64,000 bases of DNA. It comes from Steinernema hermaphroditum (Eukaryota > Nematoda > Chromadorea > Rhabditida > Steinernematidae). Positions 12,115 through 21,059 of this stretch are shown here, piece after piece. Where the stretch lies: the NCBI GenBank assembly GCA_030435675.1, contig CM059621.1:11532001-11596000 (forward strand). Reading direction: 5' to 3'. The notes under the pieces were generated by a model. That model was not told the origin of the DNA. It was given only the letters and a program-made list of their open reading frames with translations, and did no database searches. Numbering within the stretch: position 1 is the stretch's first letter; every line of letters begins with the position of its first letter. The position numbers and the translations under genes are program-made.

Positions 12115-12943
12115 CTAAAATCGGGGCTTCTTCCTTCAGTATCATTTCCTCAATGAGTTCTTCCACCGTTTCTACGAAGACGAATGTCATTTCTCTCTGA
12201 AATCAATGCCGGTCAACCCACTCGTCCTCCTAAAACACACCTTTAGTCGTTCTTCTATATGGTTGCTGATATCCACCTCGTTGCCTTTGGGAAAGACGAT
12301 CCGTTTTATTCCGTTTTTGAACTTGCACAACACATTCCACAGCTTTGCATCTTCAATCTCGTCCACGATCTCCAGGCGAATCACAGGATTGCAGCATTTG
12401 GCCCTGAGAATGGCTTGCATCACACTTCCCAGGGAGTCGCTCGATCCCAAAACGTCCTTTGCCCGGCTGTTCGCGTCGAAACGGATCGTCTCCACCGGTC
12501 GGCCGAGGGCTTTGCCGACGTCGATCAATGCCCAGATTTTCGGATGTCCTTCTATTTTTAAACTTTCCGCTTCAAAGTAAGGAAGCGTCCTTTTCAGCAA
12601 CCTATACTCAAGAACGTGTCTCTTGAAAGTCTCGAAGCCACGACGATGATCGTTCGTCCTCCGCAGATTCTTCCTAAAATAAGATCGGTAATCAGAGCTC
12701 GACACTCTCCACTTACAAAGCTCGGTTAATGCTGCGGATGCTCCCTCCATCCTCGCAGAATTTCCCCCAAGGAAGTTCCTGAATCACTTTAGTCCATTCG
12801 GTCGATTTCTCTTTCCTCTTGATACTCTGATGCGTGGGGAGAGTCTTTTCGTTCATTTTTTCCTCCCAAAACTTCTCACCTTTCTCCAGTTTATCTTTTT
12901 GTGTCAAATACGACTCCCATTTGGCAGAGACGTGCGTTACCAT
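12080..12943 (-). CDS. Lon-derived protein, short copy with internal deletion (copy 1)
   Basis: Exons 12943-12717, 12673-12241 and 12196-12080 join to 258 aa. The N-terminal part has VIQELPWGKF and NDHRRGFETFKRHVLEY, matching the Lon segment xxLPWxK...DHYGxxxVKxRILEY that precedes the AAA+ domain. It continues through a degenerate AAA+ core (P-loop replaced by EGHPKIWALIDVGKAL; Walker-B-like NPVIRLEIVDEIED), then fuses in frame at LWNVLCK to the last part of the Lon peptidase domain, FKNGIKRIVFPKGNEVDI (family GIKxVxIPKxNEKDL). Sensor, lid and both catalytic residues are gone. The junction coincides with where the longer copy has about 970 bp of extra sequence, so this is an internal deletion derivative. 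It could be a pseudogene, but the frame is open and the splice sites are intact. Confidence 0.75.
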
Positions 12944-13289
12944 TTGGAGGTGCTAAATGATATTGAAACCAATCACGCTCATATGATATGTAAGATGTAG
13001 TACAAAAAGCGACGCTTATGTATATCGCAGTGGTTGCTAACAAGGGAACCTTTCGAAGTGCCCTGTCCACCTAAAAATTTGCACACAGGTAGACCTTCAT
13101 TTGAGAACGGCAACTCCAAAAGGGCGCCTTCTTATATGCATACCAGATCATGTAAACACTCTTTTAAAGTTACGGGCAAATGACAATAGCTTCGGTTGGT
13201 ACCTTGGTTGGCATTTTTGGGGTGCGCGTTCAACTCCGCTTCAGCCCACACAGAAGAACAAACGAATAGCGTGGAGTTACGAAACTCAA
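12322..13289. repeat. segmental duplication, copy A
   Basis: Nearly identical to 16738-17715 (offset 4,416 bp over the coding part) with only a few substitutions and a 10-bp indel near 13190. It covers the 5' two-thirds of the Lon-derived short gene, its upstream region and the outer part of one arm of the foldback element. Outside the block the two loci diverge clearly. Confidence 0.9.
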
Positions 13290-14165
13290 TGACATTTAAA
13301 TCTGATTTTGTTCCTCTGCTCAATCCTATCCGAACTTCAGCTATGAATGCTGACAATGTTTTGTTCCACCTTACAAGGCCATGGCCAAACACGAACCGCT
13401 CAGATCGACGCGAGACCAGGTGCAAGTGGTAGGCCACAGTGAGTATATAAACTTGCAAAAAATCAGCTGGCCATGCGTGTAAAAAGTCCGTCAAGAAAGA
13501 TGTGGTATCTTTTCCAAGTAACTAGAAATCCGTTTCCCACCGGTGATTCCCAAGTAACCCAATATATACTTACACTCTGTCTGATAGTTGGATCTTGATC
13601 TATCGGACCGCTACCCTAACGAGCATGTATGACCACTTTGCAACCACAGAGAAACTGTGAGGTTAAGTATATACTGGGTCACTTGGGAATCACCGGTGAG
13701 AAACGATGCTACGTGGATGAGAAAGAGTAGCGCATCTTTATTGACGGGCATAGAGCACTTATGGGCAGCTGATTTTTCGCACAGTTTATATACTCACTTA
13801 GGCCTACCGTTTGCCCCTGGTCTTGCGTCGATCTAAGCGGTTCATGTTTGACCATACCCATGTAAGGAGGACTAAAATATTGCTAGCATTCATAACTGAA
13901 ACTGGGATAGGATTGAGTATGAGGAAAAAACAAATTTCAATATGTTGGAGAAGTGAAAAGAAAGAATGTAGGCCGGAAGCGGAATCGAACCCGGACATCG
14001 AGAATGTAACACCAAGGTACTAGCCAGTTCAGCCACATACCTCGTCTGCTCCGTTGTTGGCGAAGTTGTCTATAGTCGTTTGACTATAACTTGTGAAGGG
14101 TGTTTACATGACCTGGTATGCGTATAAGCAGGTGCCCTTTTGGGGTTGACGTTCACTAGTGTAGG
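13100..14165. repeat. foldback element (~1 kb imperfect palindrome)
   Basis: The left half 13100-13605 and right half about 13660-14165 are reverse complements along most of their length. Matching pairs include AGGGCGCCTTC..TATGCATACCAGATCATGTAAACA near 13120 with its complement near 14110, AACCGCTCAGATCGACGCGAGACC near 13398 with its complement near 13820, and CACCGGTGATTCCCAAGTAACCCA near 13540 with its complement near 13680. There is no transposase frame. It resembles a non-autonomous foldback/MITE-like element. Part of its left arm is also carried in the duplicated block at 17530-17715. Confidence 0.8.
13974..14042 (-). repeat. tRNA-like sequence (possible SINE head or tRNA pseudogene)
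   Basis: On the minus strand there is a good A box (TGGCTGAACTGG, 14024-14035) and an exact B box (GGTTCGATTCC, 13981-13991) at tRNA-like spacing. The acceptor stem does not pair convincingly and no clean anticodon loop is seen. It sits at the right end of the foldback element, so it may be a polymerase III promoter of a repeat and not a working tRNA. Confidence 0.45.
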
Positions 14166-14230
14166 CCTACATGTGTGTCAATTTTTAGCTCGATCCTAGC
14201 AGGACACTTCGGAAGGTTCCCTTGTGAGAT

Positions 14231-14648
14231 ACTACAACTGTGCATTCAGTTGACCGGTGCTCTCCGCCGCAGAAGAGACATTTGGCCTTCTGGCGGGGTC
14301 CGTTTGACGTGGACGTCGAGGTCCGGAAGGTGCTCTTCTGGGCTTGTCCCTCCTTGGTGGGGGCTCTTGGCTTCCGTGGATTCTGCTGGATCCGGGGCGC
14401 CGTGGTGGGGTTTGAGGACTTGGTGTGCACCCGGTTCCGGTTCCGGTGCCGGTTTTTTTTGCGCGGGTCGCGAGTTCGATCCCTGTCGGTGGCATTTCGA
14501 TTTTTTACTTTCACAACAGGTACAGTCAGTGCACCTTCCAGAAGAGCACCTTCCGGACCTCGACGTCCACGTCAAACGGACCCCGCCAGAAGGCCAAATG
14601 CCTCTTCTGCGGCGGAGAGCACCGGTCAACTGAATGCACAGTTGTAGC
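14231..14648. repeat. inverted repeat of a gag fragment
   Basis: 14231-14341 and 14538-14648 are nearly perfect reverse complements (about 111 bp arms, about 196 bp loop). Both arms encode the same first zinc knuckle of a BEL/Pao-type Gag, one on each strand. The loop contains a (GGTTCC)-rich stretch and a B-box-like GAGTTCGATCCCTG. Confidence 0.85.
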
Positions 14649-15079
14649 ATCTCAGTACAACTGCGAAAAGCACTTCATGAATGAGATGTTGTGCCTCAAT
14701 TGCGCTGCAAAACAGCACGGAGTGGCCGAATGCCCGTCCTCGGGCAGGTGCTTCTACTGCAAAAAAAAAGCACGACAGCAGCATCTGCCGCTCCGCGAAG
14801 CAGTCGACGAACGCCGACGGGGACAAGCCGAAGCCTCCGAAAGCAACTGAAAAGCCAGGAGGCAAGTCCTCATCACAGGCAAAGTCAGCCACAGCTGACA
14901 CGGCCTTCGTCAGGGGCGATTTCGGGATCACACGCAGTGATCAAGGCGAGAAGAAAGAGAGAAAAGTAAGAGAGAAGGAGAGGGAAGAAGAAGTGAGAGC
15001 GGAGAGAAGAAGGGAGGAAGAGAAGGAAACCGCGTCACGCACGCTACAGCGAAGCTTCAAGGGCCAATTTCCCGCATAG
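14538..15079 (+). mobile_element. BEL/Pao-like retrotransposon gag fragment, frameshifted
   Basis: The plus strand encodes a first zinc knuckle of CX2CX4HX4C form (14599-14638, beginning CLFCGGEH), then a second, CLNCAAKQHGVAEC, and the start of a third, CFYC. This triple-knuckle arrangement is typical of BEL/Pao Gag. At the A9 run 14761-14769 the frame shifts, so the third knuckle is split between two frames. Downstream is a Lys/Glu/Arg-rich charged segment ending at 15079. No protease, reverse transcriptase or LTR was seen in the window, so this is a broken fragment. Confidence 0.7.
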
Positions 15080-15147
15080 CGCTTCCAATCGCTAGGAATA
15101 GGGTTGGAAGTTTAGAGGCGAGCGCCCTACGCAACCATCGTGCTTTA

Positions 15148-15216
15148 ACTTCCGAAATCAAAAGCGCACTTCCGATTCCGGACTTCCGACTTCCGAAATC
15201 AGAAATTTTACTTCCG
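15148..15216. repeat. short interspersed ACTTCCG repeats
   Basis: The heptamer ACTTCCG occurs at 15148, 15168, 15182, 15189 and 15209 within 70 bp, with TTCCGAAATCA and GATTCCG variants between. It is a small degenerate simple repeat between the gag fragment and the Lon-derived genes. Confidence 0.6.
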
Positions 15217-15411
15217 CACATCCCTGGTGAGGATATACCACGAAAGGCGCGCTACGATAGGACTTTGCGGGAATATCGCGGTTGCGGGTAAAAAAAGTGC
15301 CTCCAACAGCTTCGCATACAGCTTCGGTTTCTCTGGTTCGAGTCTAACATCTTCTATATCATCTAATATTATCGTGTTTATGTCAGACAAACATTTTCTA
15401 CGTATCTTAGA

Positions 15412-15561
15412 TTAATTTCTCTTAATGAGTTCCTCCACCGTTTGTACGAAGTCACAAATGGTTCTGACGCGCCAACCAGAAACAAGAGAGTATACGGAGA
15501 GGAAGATTGAGCAACCCTCTGAAGGGCCATCTGCCATGGAAACCTTGACATCGATGCTTTT
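15412..15561 (-). pseudogene. duplicated Lon catalytic-Ser exon remnant (downstream of copy 2)
   Basis: Starting after CCCCGATTTTAG, an open 49-codon frame reads KSIDVKVSMADGPSEGCS then YSLVSGWRVR, and ends with FVQTVEELIKRN and a stop at 15412. The DGPSEG motif is closer to the canonical Lon DGPSAG than in the main gene. The Lys-containing part of the peptidase fold is deleted. A splice from the preceding exon could include this exon, so it may be an alternative 3' exon rather than a dead copy. Confidence 0.65.
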
Positions 15562-17359
15562 CTAAAATCGGGGCATCTTCCTTCAGAATCATTTCCTCAA
15601 TGAGTTCTTCCACCGTTTCTACGAAGACGAACCTAATTTCTCTCTAAAATCAATGCCGGTCAACCCACTCGTCCCCTAAAACCCACCTTTAAACTTTCTC
15701 CTATTTCGTCGCTGATATCCGCTTCGTTGCCTTTGGGAAATACGATCCGTTTTATTCCGTTTTTGAACGCTGCATCTGCTTTCTGATGAAGTCCCCATAC
15801 ATCAAGGACACGTCCACTTAAGTGAATCGCTCCGGAGACGGCTGAATCGCTTCTGACGCGCCGACCAGAAAGGAGAGAGTATAGGGAGAGGAAGATTGAA
15901 CAACCTCCTGAACCTCCATCTCCGATGGGAAACTTGACACCGATGCTTTTCTAAAATCGGGCTTACTTTTGGTGGAAGCGAACACTTCCTACCGTCAGAT
16001 TCTTCTTAGGAATCCCGAACTTGTCGGCATTCTTCCTTATATAGTTGTAGGCCGTTTCCACCAAAGAACGCTGCTCTATTGAATCGCAATTCATCTCAAT
16101 GGTCGGATCCTTGCTGAACCAGAGAAATGGGAAAGACGAAAGGAGTGATTCAGGTCCAAACGATGACTCCAATACTGAGACGCCACCCTTGAATCCACCG
16201 CCAAGATAAACTCCCAGCATTCTGGAACACCCCGTACGTAGCGCGTTCCCTTCCACGATGGTCATATCCGACGCGAAGGACCGCTTTCCGCCGCAGCTTC
16301 GTTCGATCTGTTCAAGAACGCTGCCCTGGGCTAGAGTGCTGCCCTGGGCTACGGAGTCGAGCTTCGCAGTCAGGTCCTCGACGCCGAGTTCGTTGGTGTA
16401 GAAGTCGATGAGGAGTCGTAGTGTGTCGTCCGGGAACAGACTTGGTTGTAGACCATACTTCTCAAGGATAGTTGGGAGGATGGACTTCTTGATGGCTCGA
16501 ATTTTCTCATCAGTTGAGGGTCCCATCGGAAAGGGTGAAAAGCGATCTATTTCTGGCAAAATTGATCTCTTTTGGCTAGTTTCTATCGAGTCCCAGTTGA
16601 TCTTCACGAAAACGAAGAAGTGGACCTTGGAAAGATCGAAGGGCACTTCCAGAAACCTGGAATTGGACGGTCATGATAGGAGCACTTGTAGGGTTCTACC
16701 TGTCCACGAAAGCGTTATTTCTTGTTTTGTCGGTAAGCTTGCACAACACATTCCACAGCTTTGCATCTTCAATCTCGTCCACGATCTCCAGGCGAATCAC
16801 AGGATTGCAGCATTTGGCCCTGAGAATGGCTTGCATCACACTTCCCAGGGAGTCGCTCGATCCCAAAACGTCCTTTGCCCGGCTGTTCGCGTCGAAACGG
16901 ATCGTCTCCACCGGTCGGCCGAGGGCTTTGCCGACGTCGATCAATGCCCAGATTTTCGGATGTCCTTCTATTTTTAAACTTTCCGCTTCAAAGTAAGGAA
17001 GCGTCCTTTTCAGCAACCTATACTCAAGAACGTGTCTCTTGAAAGTCTCGAAGCCACGACGATGATCGTTCGTCCTCCGCAGATTCTTCCTAAAATAAGA
17101 TCGGTAATCAGAGCTCGACACTCTCCACTTACAAAGCTCGGTTAATGCTGCGGATGCTCCCTCCATCCTCGCAGAATTTCCCCCAGGGAAGTTCCTGAAT
17201 CACTTTAGTCCATTCGGTCGATTTCTCTTTCCTCTTGATACTCTGATGCGTGGGGAGAGTCTTTTCGTTCATTTTTTCCTCCCAAAACTTCTCACCTTTC
17301 TCCAGTTTATCTTCTTGTGGCAAATATGACTCCCATTTGGCAGAGACGTGCGTTACCAT
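15452..17359 (-). CDS. Lon-like protease with degenerate ATPase, no N-terminal LON domain (copy 2)
   Basis: Exons 17359-17133, 17089-16700, 16656-15993, 15950-15687 and 15643-15452 join in phase to 578 aa. Landmarks collinear with Lon: LPWGKF; NDHRRGF..VLEY; a lost P-loop (EGHPKIWAL where Lon has GPPGVGKT); Walker-B-like IRLEIVDEIED; VPFDLSKVHF (Lon VPVDLSKVLF); lid ILPTILEKYGL..LLIDFYTNELGVEDL, lacking the Arg of GVRxL; VETAYNYIRKNADKFGI; GDGGSGG with catalytic Ser441 (Lon PKDGPSAG); LLSGRRVR; GRVLDVWGLHQK with Lys484 (Lon GRVLPxGGLKEK); GIKRIVFPKGNEADI; C-terminal VETVEELIEE. Ser441 and Lys484 are 43 residues apart, as in bacterial Lon. The substrate-binding N-domain is absent. I infer an ATP-independent or non-unfolding Lon-type peptidase, or a decaying paralogue. 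Confidence 0.85.
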
Positions 17360-17715
17360 TTGGAGGTGCTAAATGATATTGAAACCAATCACGCTCATAT
17401 GATATGTAAGATGTAGTACAAAAAGCGACGCTTATGTATATCTCAGTGGTTGCTAACAAGGGAACCTTTCGAAGTGCCCTGTCCACCTAAAAATTTGCAC
17501 ACAGGTACACCTTCATTAGAGAACGGCAACTCCAAAAGGGCGCCTTCTTATATGCATACCAGATCATGTAAACACCCTTTTAAAGTTACGGGCAAATGAC
17601 AACAGCTTCGCCTACAACTGGTTGGTACCTTGGTTGGCATTTTTGGGGTGCGCGTTCGACTCCGCTCCAGCCCACACAGAAGAACAAACGAATAGCGTGG
17701 AGTTACGAAACTCAA
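16738..17715. repeat. segmental duplication, copy B
   Basis: Nearly identical partner of 12322-13289. It ends inside the foldback-arm sequence at 17715, after which the two loci are unrelated. In the Lon-derived genes the block boundary (16738) falls exactly at the point where copy 1 carries its internal deletion. Confidence 0.9.
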
Positions 17716-18061
17716 AGATGCCCAAGTATCATTAACAAGAAGGAAATGGCACTATGCCTGGAAGATCGCTCATGGGGTCGCCAAGGACGCGTCCCATCTA
17801 AAGACCGAGGACCAGATGAGTTCACGAAGAACGCAGCGGTGGCGACGACGAGCAAGAGAAGAGCAACGACAACAACGGATTCGTATCGGGTGTGGCTCGA
17901 TGTAATGTTGAAGATTCCACAAATAAATCGTAAATCGCAAACCGAGGAACCTGACATCCCCCAAGTGAATGCGATGAGAAGTGGACTATTTCAATACTTT
18001 TATCGTCCAAAATAAATACTCAAATTTGAAGAGATCGAGAAAGCACAACTGTCGTTCCAGA
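17716..18061. other. intergenic, no gene assigned
   Basis: Between the end of the segmental duplication and the stop of the next minus-strand gene. A minus-strand stretch with a hydrophobic run (VVVVALLLLVVATAAFFV) lacks an ATG and exon boundaries, so I do not call it a gene. Confidence 0.4.
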
Positions 18062-20790
18062 TCAGTCTGTGTCGCAGATGGCGTGAATGCGCCAGCTGAC
18101 AATGTCGCCGCCGTCGACCGTCGTGATCGCTCTCCGGGTCAGTGTGATCTGCCGATACTTCGTCAGTTTCGGCAGAATCTGCTGGATGAGTTCCAGGGTG
18201 TTCGTGCCAGGCTCGTAGTTCTCCGTCTCAGAAGAAGCCGAACGTCCCGAAGGCCCTGGATTCTCGCTGGGTGGAGGCGGCGTCGTCGGGATGTCGACGG
18301 GAGGTGGCTGCTCCACGATCTGAATCCTCGGTTTGGTCAACAGGTGAGACTCTGTGCTGGACGGAACTGGGACTGGAGGAGGCACCGGAGCAGGGGGCAG
18401 AGGATCGGAAGGAGGAGGAGGGACCGGAGGGGGAGGAAGAGGATCTGCGAATAGGGGAGTCGGAAGCGGTTGGGGATGAAAGCCAGAAGATGACAACGCT
18501 TCGCCGGAGGACACCTGTGGGCGTGGATCAGCGTGGTTCAGAGATCCCCTCTTCTTCAAGAGGTCGAAGCACCTGGCCACTTCGACCGCAACCGGTGGCG
18601 GAGGCTGTGGAGGAGGGGGCACCGCCGAGGGGATGCAACGTCCAGTGGAAGAGGGCATCGGAGTGGGGGGAAAGGCGAAGGGAGTGGGGACAGTAGTGAT
18701 AGGGGCGGTATTCGGGGGAGGCCCGTCGAATCGAGAGCGTTTCACGTGCTCAACTCCATGGGAATCCGCCTCGGCAACAAGCTGGTCGGAGAAGATCCTT
18801 CGCTTCCGGTGCATCGGATGCTGATGGTCGTCGTCCGGAGGCGAAGTCGTCGGAGGAGCGACCTGCACACCTGGTGGGCGTCGAGCCTCCGAGGCATCCT
18901 GCATCGGAGGAGCCTCGCCTCGAGGAGCGTCATCTTGATTCCTCTTGTAATTGACAGAGGCCTTCCGGGGATCCTTTCTAGTCTTATCCGTCGTGGCAGG
19001 CCTCTTCGTGTCGCTCACTTTGCGCTCCAAGACGTTCTGGGACGTCGTCGAATGAGGTGCAGCGCTCGTAGGTACAGGCGGCGGAGGAGAAGGCTGACTC
19101 GATGGTGTCGAAGGGACGTCAGAGGACTCTGGCGAGAGCTGGATCTTCGAAGGCTCTCCTTCTTTGGCTCGGCTATTTCCTAGATATCTGCGTTTAGCTA
19201 CAATCCTCAGCCCGCCTCGTACCTGTCATGGGGTTCTTCTTCTTGATCACCAGATGGGTCTTCTTCTTCCCTGGATCCTTCAACTCTATCTTCGGCGGCG
19301 CCGCTTCCTTCAGGCAGAACATGGCACGGAGGGGCATGACTTTCTTGGACGGCCGCAGATGGGCCTTTTTGCCTGCCGTCGGCGCCTTCTCAACGATAAC
19401 ACATTCAGTAATATCGTCATCTGGATCGTCAGAAGACGGACCACGAGGCTCAGGTGGCGATTCGATCACCACGATGTCGTCGTCTTCGGGCGCCGGGGGA
19501 GGAGAGGGATCCGGAAGGCGAACCTTCTTCATGCGTTCTTCGATGCGATGTTTCAGCTGCTCGACTTGCGAAGCTGAATCTGTTCGTGGATCCAGCGGGA
19601 ACCCTGTGTTTCTCTCACCTTTTTGGGTCGTCTTGCCCGTGTATAAGGAGCTCTTTTGCGCCGTCTCTGATCCTTTGGTGTCGAATTTCTCCTTCTTTTC
19701 GTCGGCTCTCTTCAAATCACCGATTAGCGCTCCTTTCGCGTTCCGTACAGCCTACCTTGTCTCCGCCTCCCTTCGATGATCTCACTAAGGTCACTTTCCG
19801 CGAAGACGAGTCGTCCTTCGCGATCTCAACTCGCAGCTCCTTCGCCGCCGGGTTCTCAATGACGAACTGCATCGACGGAATCTCCTTCGACGAAGAGTCG
19901 TCTCGACGCGGGGTGGAAGTGTCCTCGGCGACGGTGCTTTGGTCGCTGACGCCTTCACCGTCCTGATCGACCTCCACGAGAGCGTCCATCTCCACCAGCC
20001 GATCTGGCTGGTCCAGAAGATGGATGTCGATGTCGGAGTCGTCGCTGGTGGGCGATCGCTCCCAGGGGTATCTCTCGGCCTCTTCCTCCATCTTATCGTG
20101 CTTCGAGGGAATGTGGTAGTAGAGGCGCGTCCAGCAGCGCACGTTTCCGCTCACTTGCAGCGCGTGCTTCTTCAAAAGGTCAGGCGTGTGTTTCTCACCG
20201 TCTGGAAAGGCAAAGCGCTTTCCCTTCGAGACCCAATAGTCAGCGTCGATTCGAATGAAATCGCAGTCGGCCACCATGCCCTCTCTGAGTTTGTGGAACG
20301 TGGAGGCTCCCGTGCGCGTCCGGTCGAAGACGAAGCCGTTGTCGATCTCGATGGTCCGCTTCCGGTGGTCAATGCGCTCGATCTTCTTCTGCACCTTTGT
20401 CCTCGCCAGCCAGCCGATGTTGACTTCGAGAGCAACGTTGCTCGTCTCGATCTCGACGATGTTATGGTCTTTCTCGTCGATCCAGAAGCCGCCGTTGCCC
20501 TTCTCCCACTCGGCTTCCGCGCGGTATCCGTTCACCTGGACTTTGTCGCCCCAGTCGAGGCGCACCACCGCAGAGTGCGCCGCCGGGATCGGCTTCCTGT
20601 TCTGTTGATACTCCGTCTGCTGTACCGATGTCTTCAAGATCACGGGCGCCGAGTCATCATGGCTAAGGCGCATCAGGACCAGGGAGAGCGGCTGATCCAT
20701 GGAGCGCTGCACGACGACGTACGTGAGAGGTCTCCGGAGGGTGACCGCCTTCATGACCTTGGGCGGACGTGAATTTCGCGAATCCCCCAT
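18062..20790 (-). CDS. unrecognised 879-aa protein with basic-charged N-domain and proline-rich C-half
   Basis: Exons 20790-19756, 19709-19223 and 19179-18062 join in phase (introns 46 and 43 nt). The ATG follows TTTCAGAAA directly, which looks like a trans-splice acceptor. Residues 1-220 look folded, with alternating beta-like segments (TYVVVQRSMDQPLSLVLMRL, VRLDWGDKVQVNGY, GGFWIDEKDHNIVEIE). Residues 240-500 are acidic and Ser/Asp-rich. From about 520 the chain is disordered, with runs of prolines (PPPPQPPPP, PLPPPPVPPPP) and basic patches such as KRRIF and KRSRF. The last 45 residues (LELIQQILPKLTKYRQITLT) look helical. I recognise no domain. A nuclear or RNA-associated scaffold would fit the composition, but that is a guess. 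Confidence 0.75.
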
Positions 20791-20843
20791 TTTCTGAAAG
20801 AGCAAAATTCAGTCAGATCTGGGAGTAGAATCGACAGGGCACA

Positions 20844-21059
20844 ATGGTGCCGGCAGCTGCGAAGAAAAAGGAAAATGGCGACGCTGGTGCCGAGTCGGAG
20901 CCTAGCGCTAGGAGTGCGAACGTAATCGCGCGCGAAAACAAAGTGCAAAAGGAGCGACAGAAACGGAGGATTGATCAGAGGGCGATCGATCGGCACAGGA
21001 AGCGGCGAGATGTTGCAAAGCCGAAGACGGATTTCTATGCCCGCGGACGAAGAAGATGA
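20844..21059 (+). CDS. possible small Lys/Arg-rich protein (71 aa)
   Basis: A single open frame from ATG at 20844 to the stop at 21059, head-to-head with the large minus-strand gene only 53 bp away. The product has an acidic-basic N-terminus (KKKENGDAGAESEPSARS) and a highly basic helix-prone C-half ending KPKTDFYARGRRR. The codon pattern is plausible, but there is no intron, no known family and no clear poly(A) signal. It may instead be part of the shared promoter region. Confidence 0.3.
   Translation: MVPAAAKKKENGDAGAESEPSARSANVIARENKVQKERQKRRIDQRAIDRHRKRRDVAKPKTDFYARGRRR

Noticed and set aside
12187..12750. Unspliced 187-codon reading of the short Lon-derived gene
   Set aside because: It reads through two good introns; splicing restores the Lon LPW..DHxxG junction and the VETVEELIEE C-terminus.
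14185..14514. Minus-strand gag-like frame
   Set aside because: It is the inverted copy of the zinc-knuckle segment plus loop sequence, not a separate gene.
15967..15993. Exon end at AA|GTAAGC (15967) in the Lon-derived copy 2
   Set aside because: It would leave a 16-nt intron; the donor ACG|GTAGGA at 15993 gives a normal 42-nt intron and restores the Lon alignment before the catalytic Ser.
16408..16977. Plus-strand 189-codon frame
   Set aside because: Antisense shadow of the Lon-derived gene; no plus-strand splice or family evidence.
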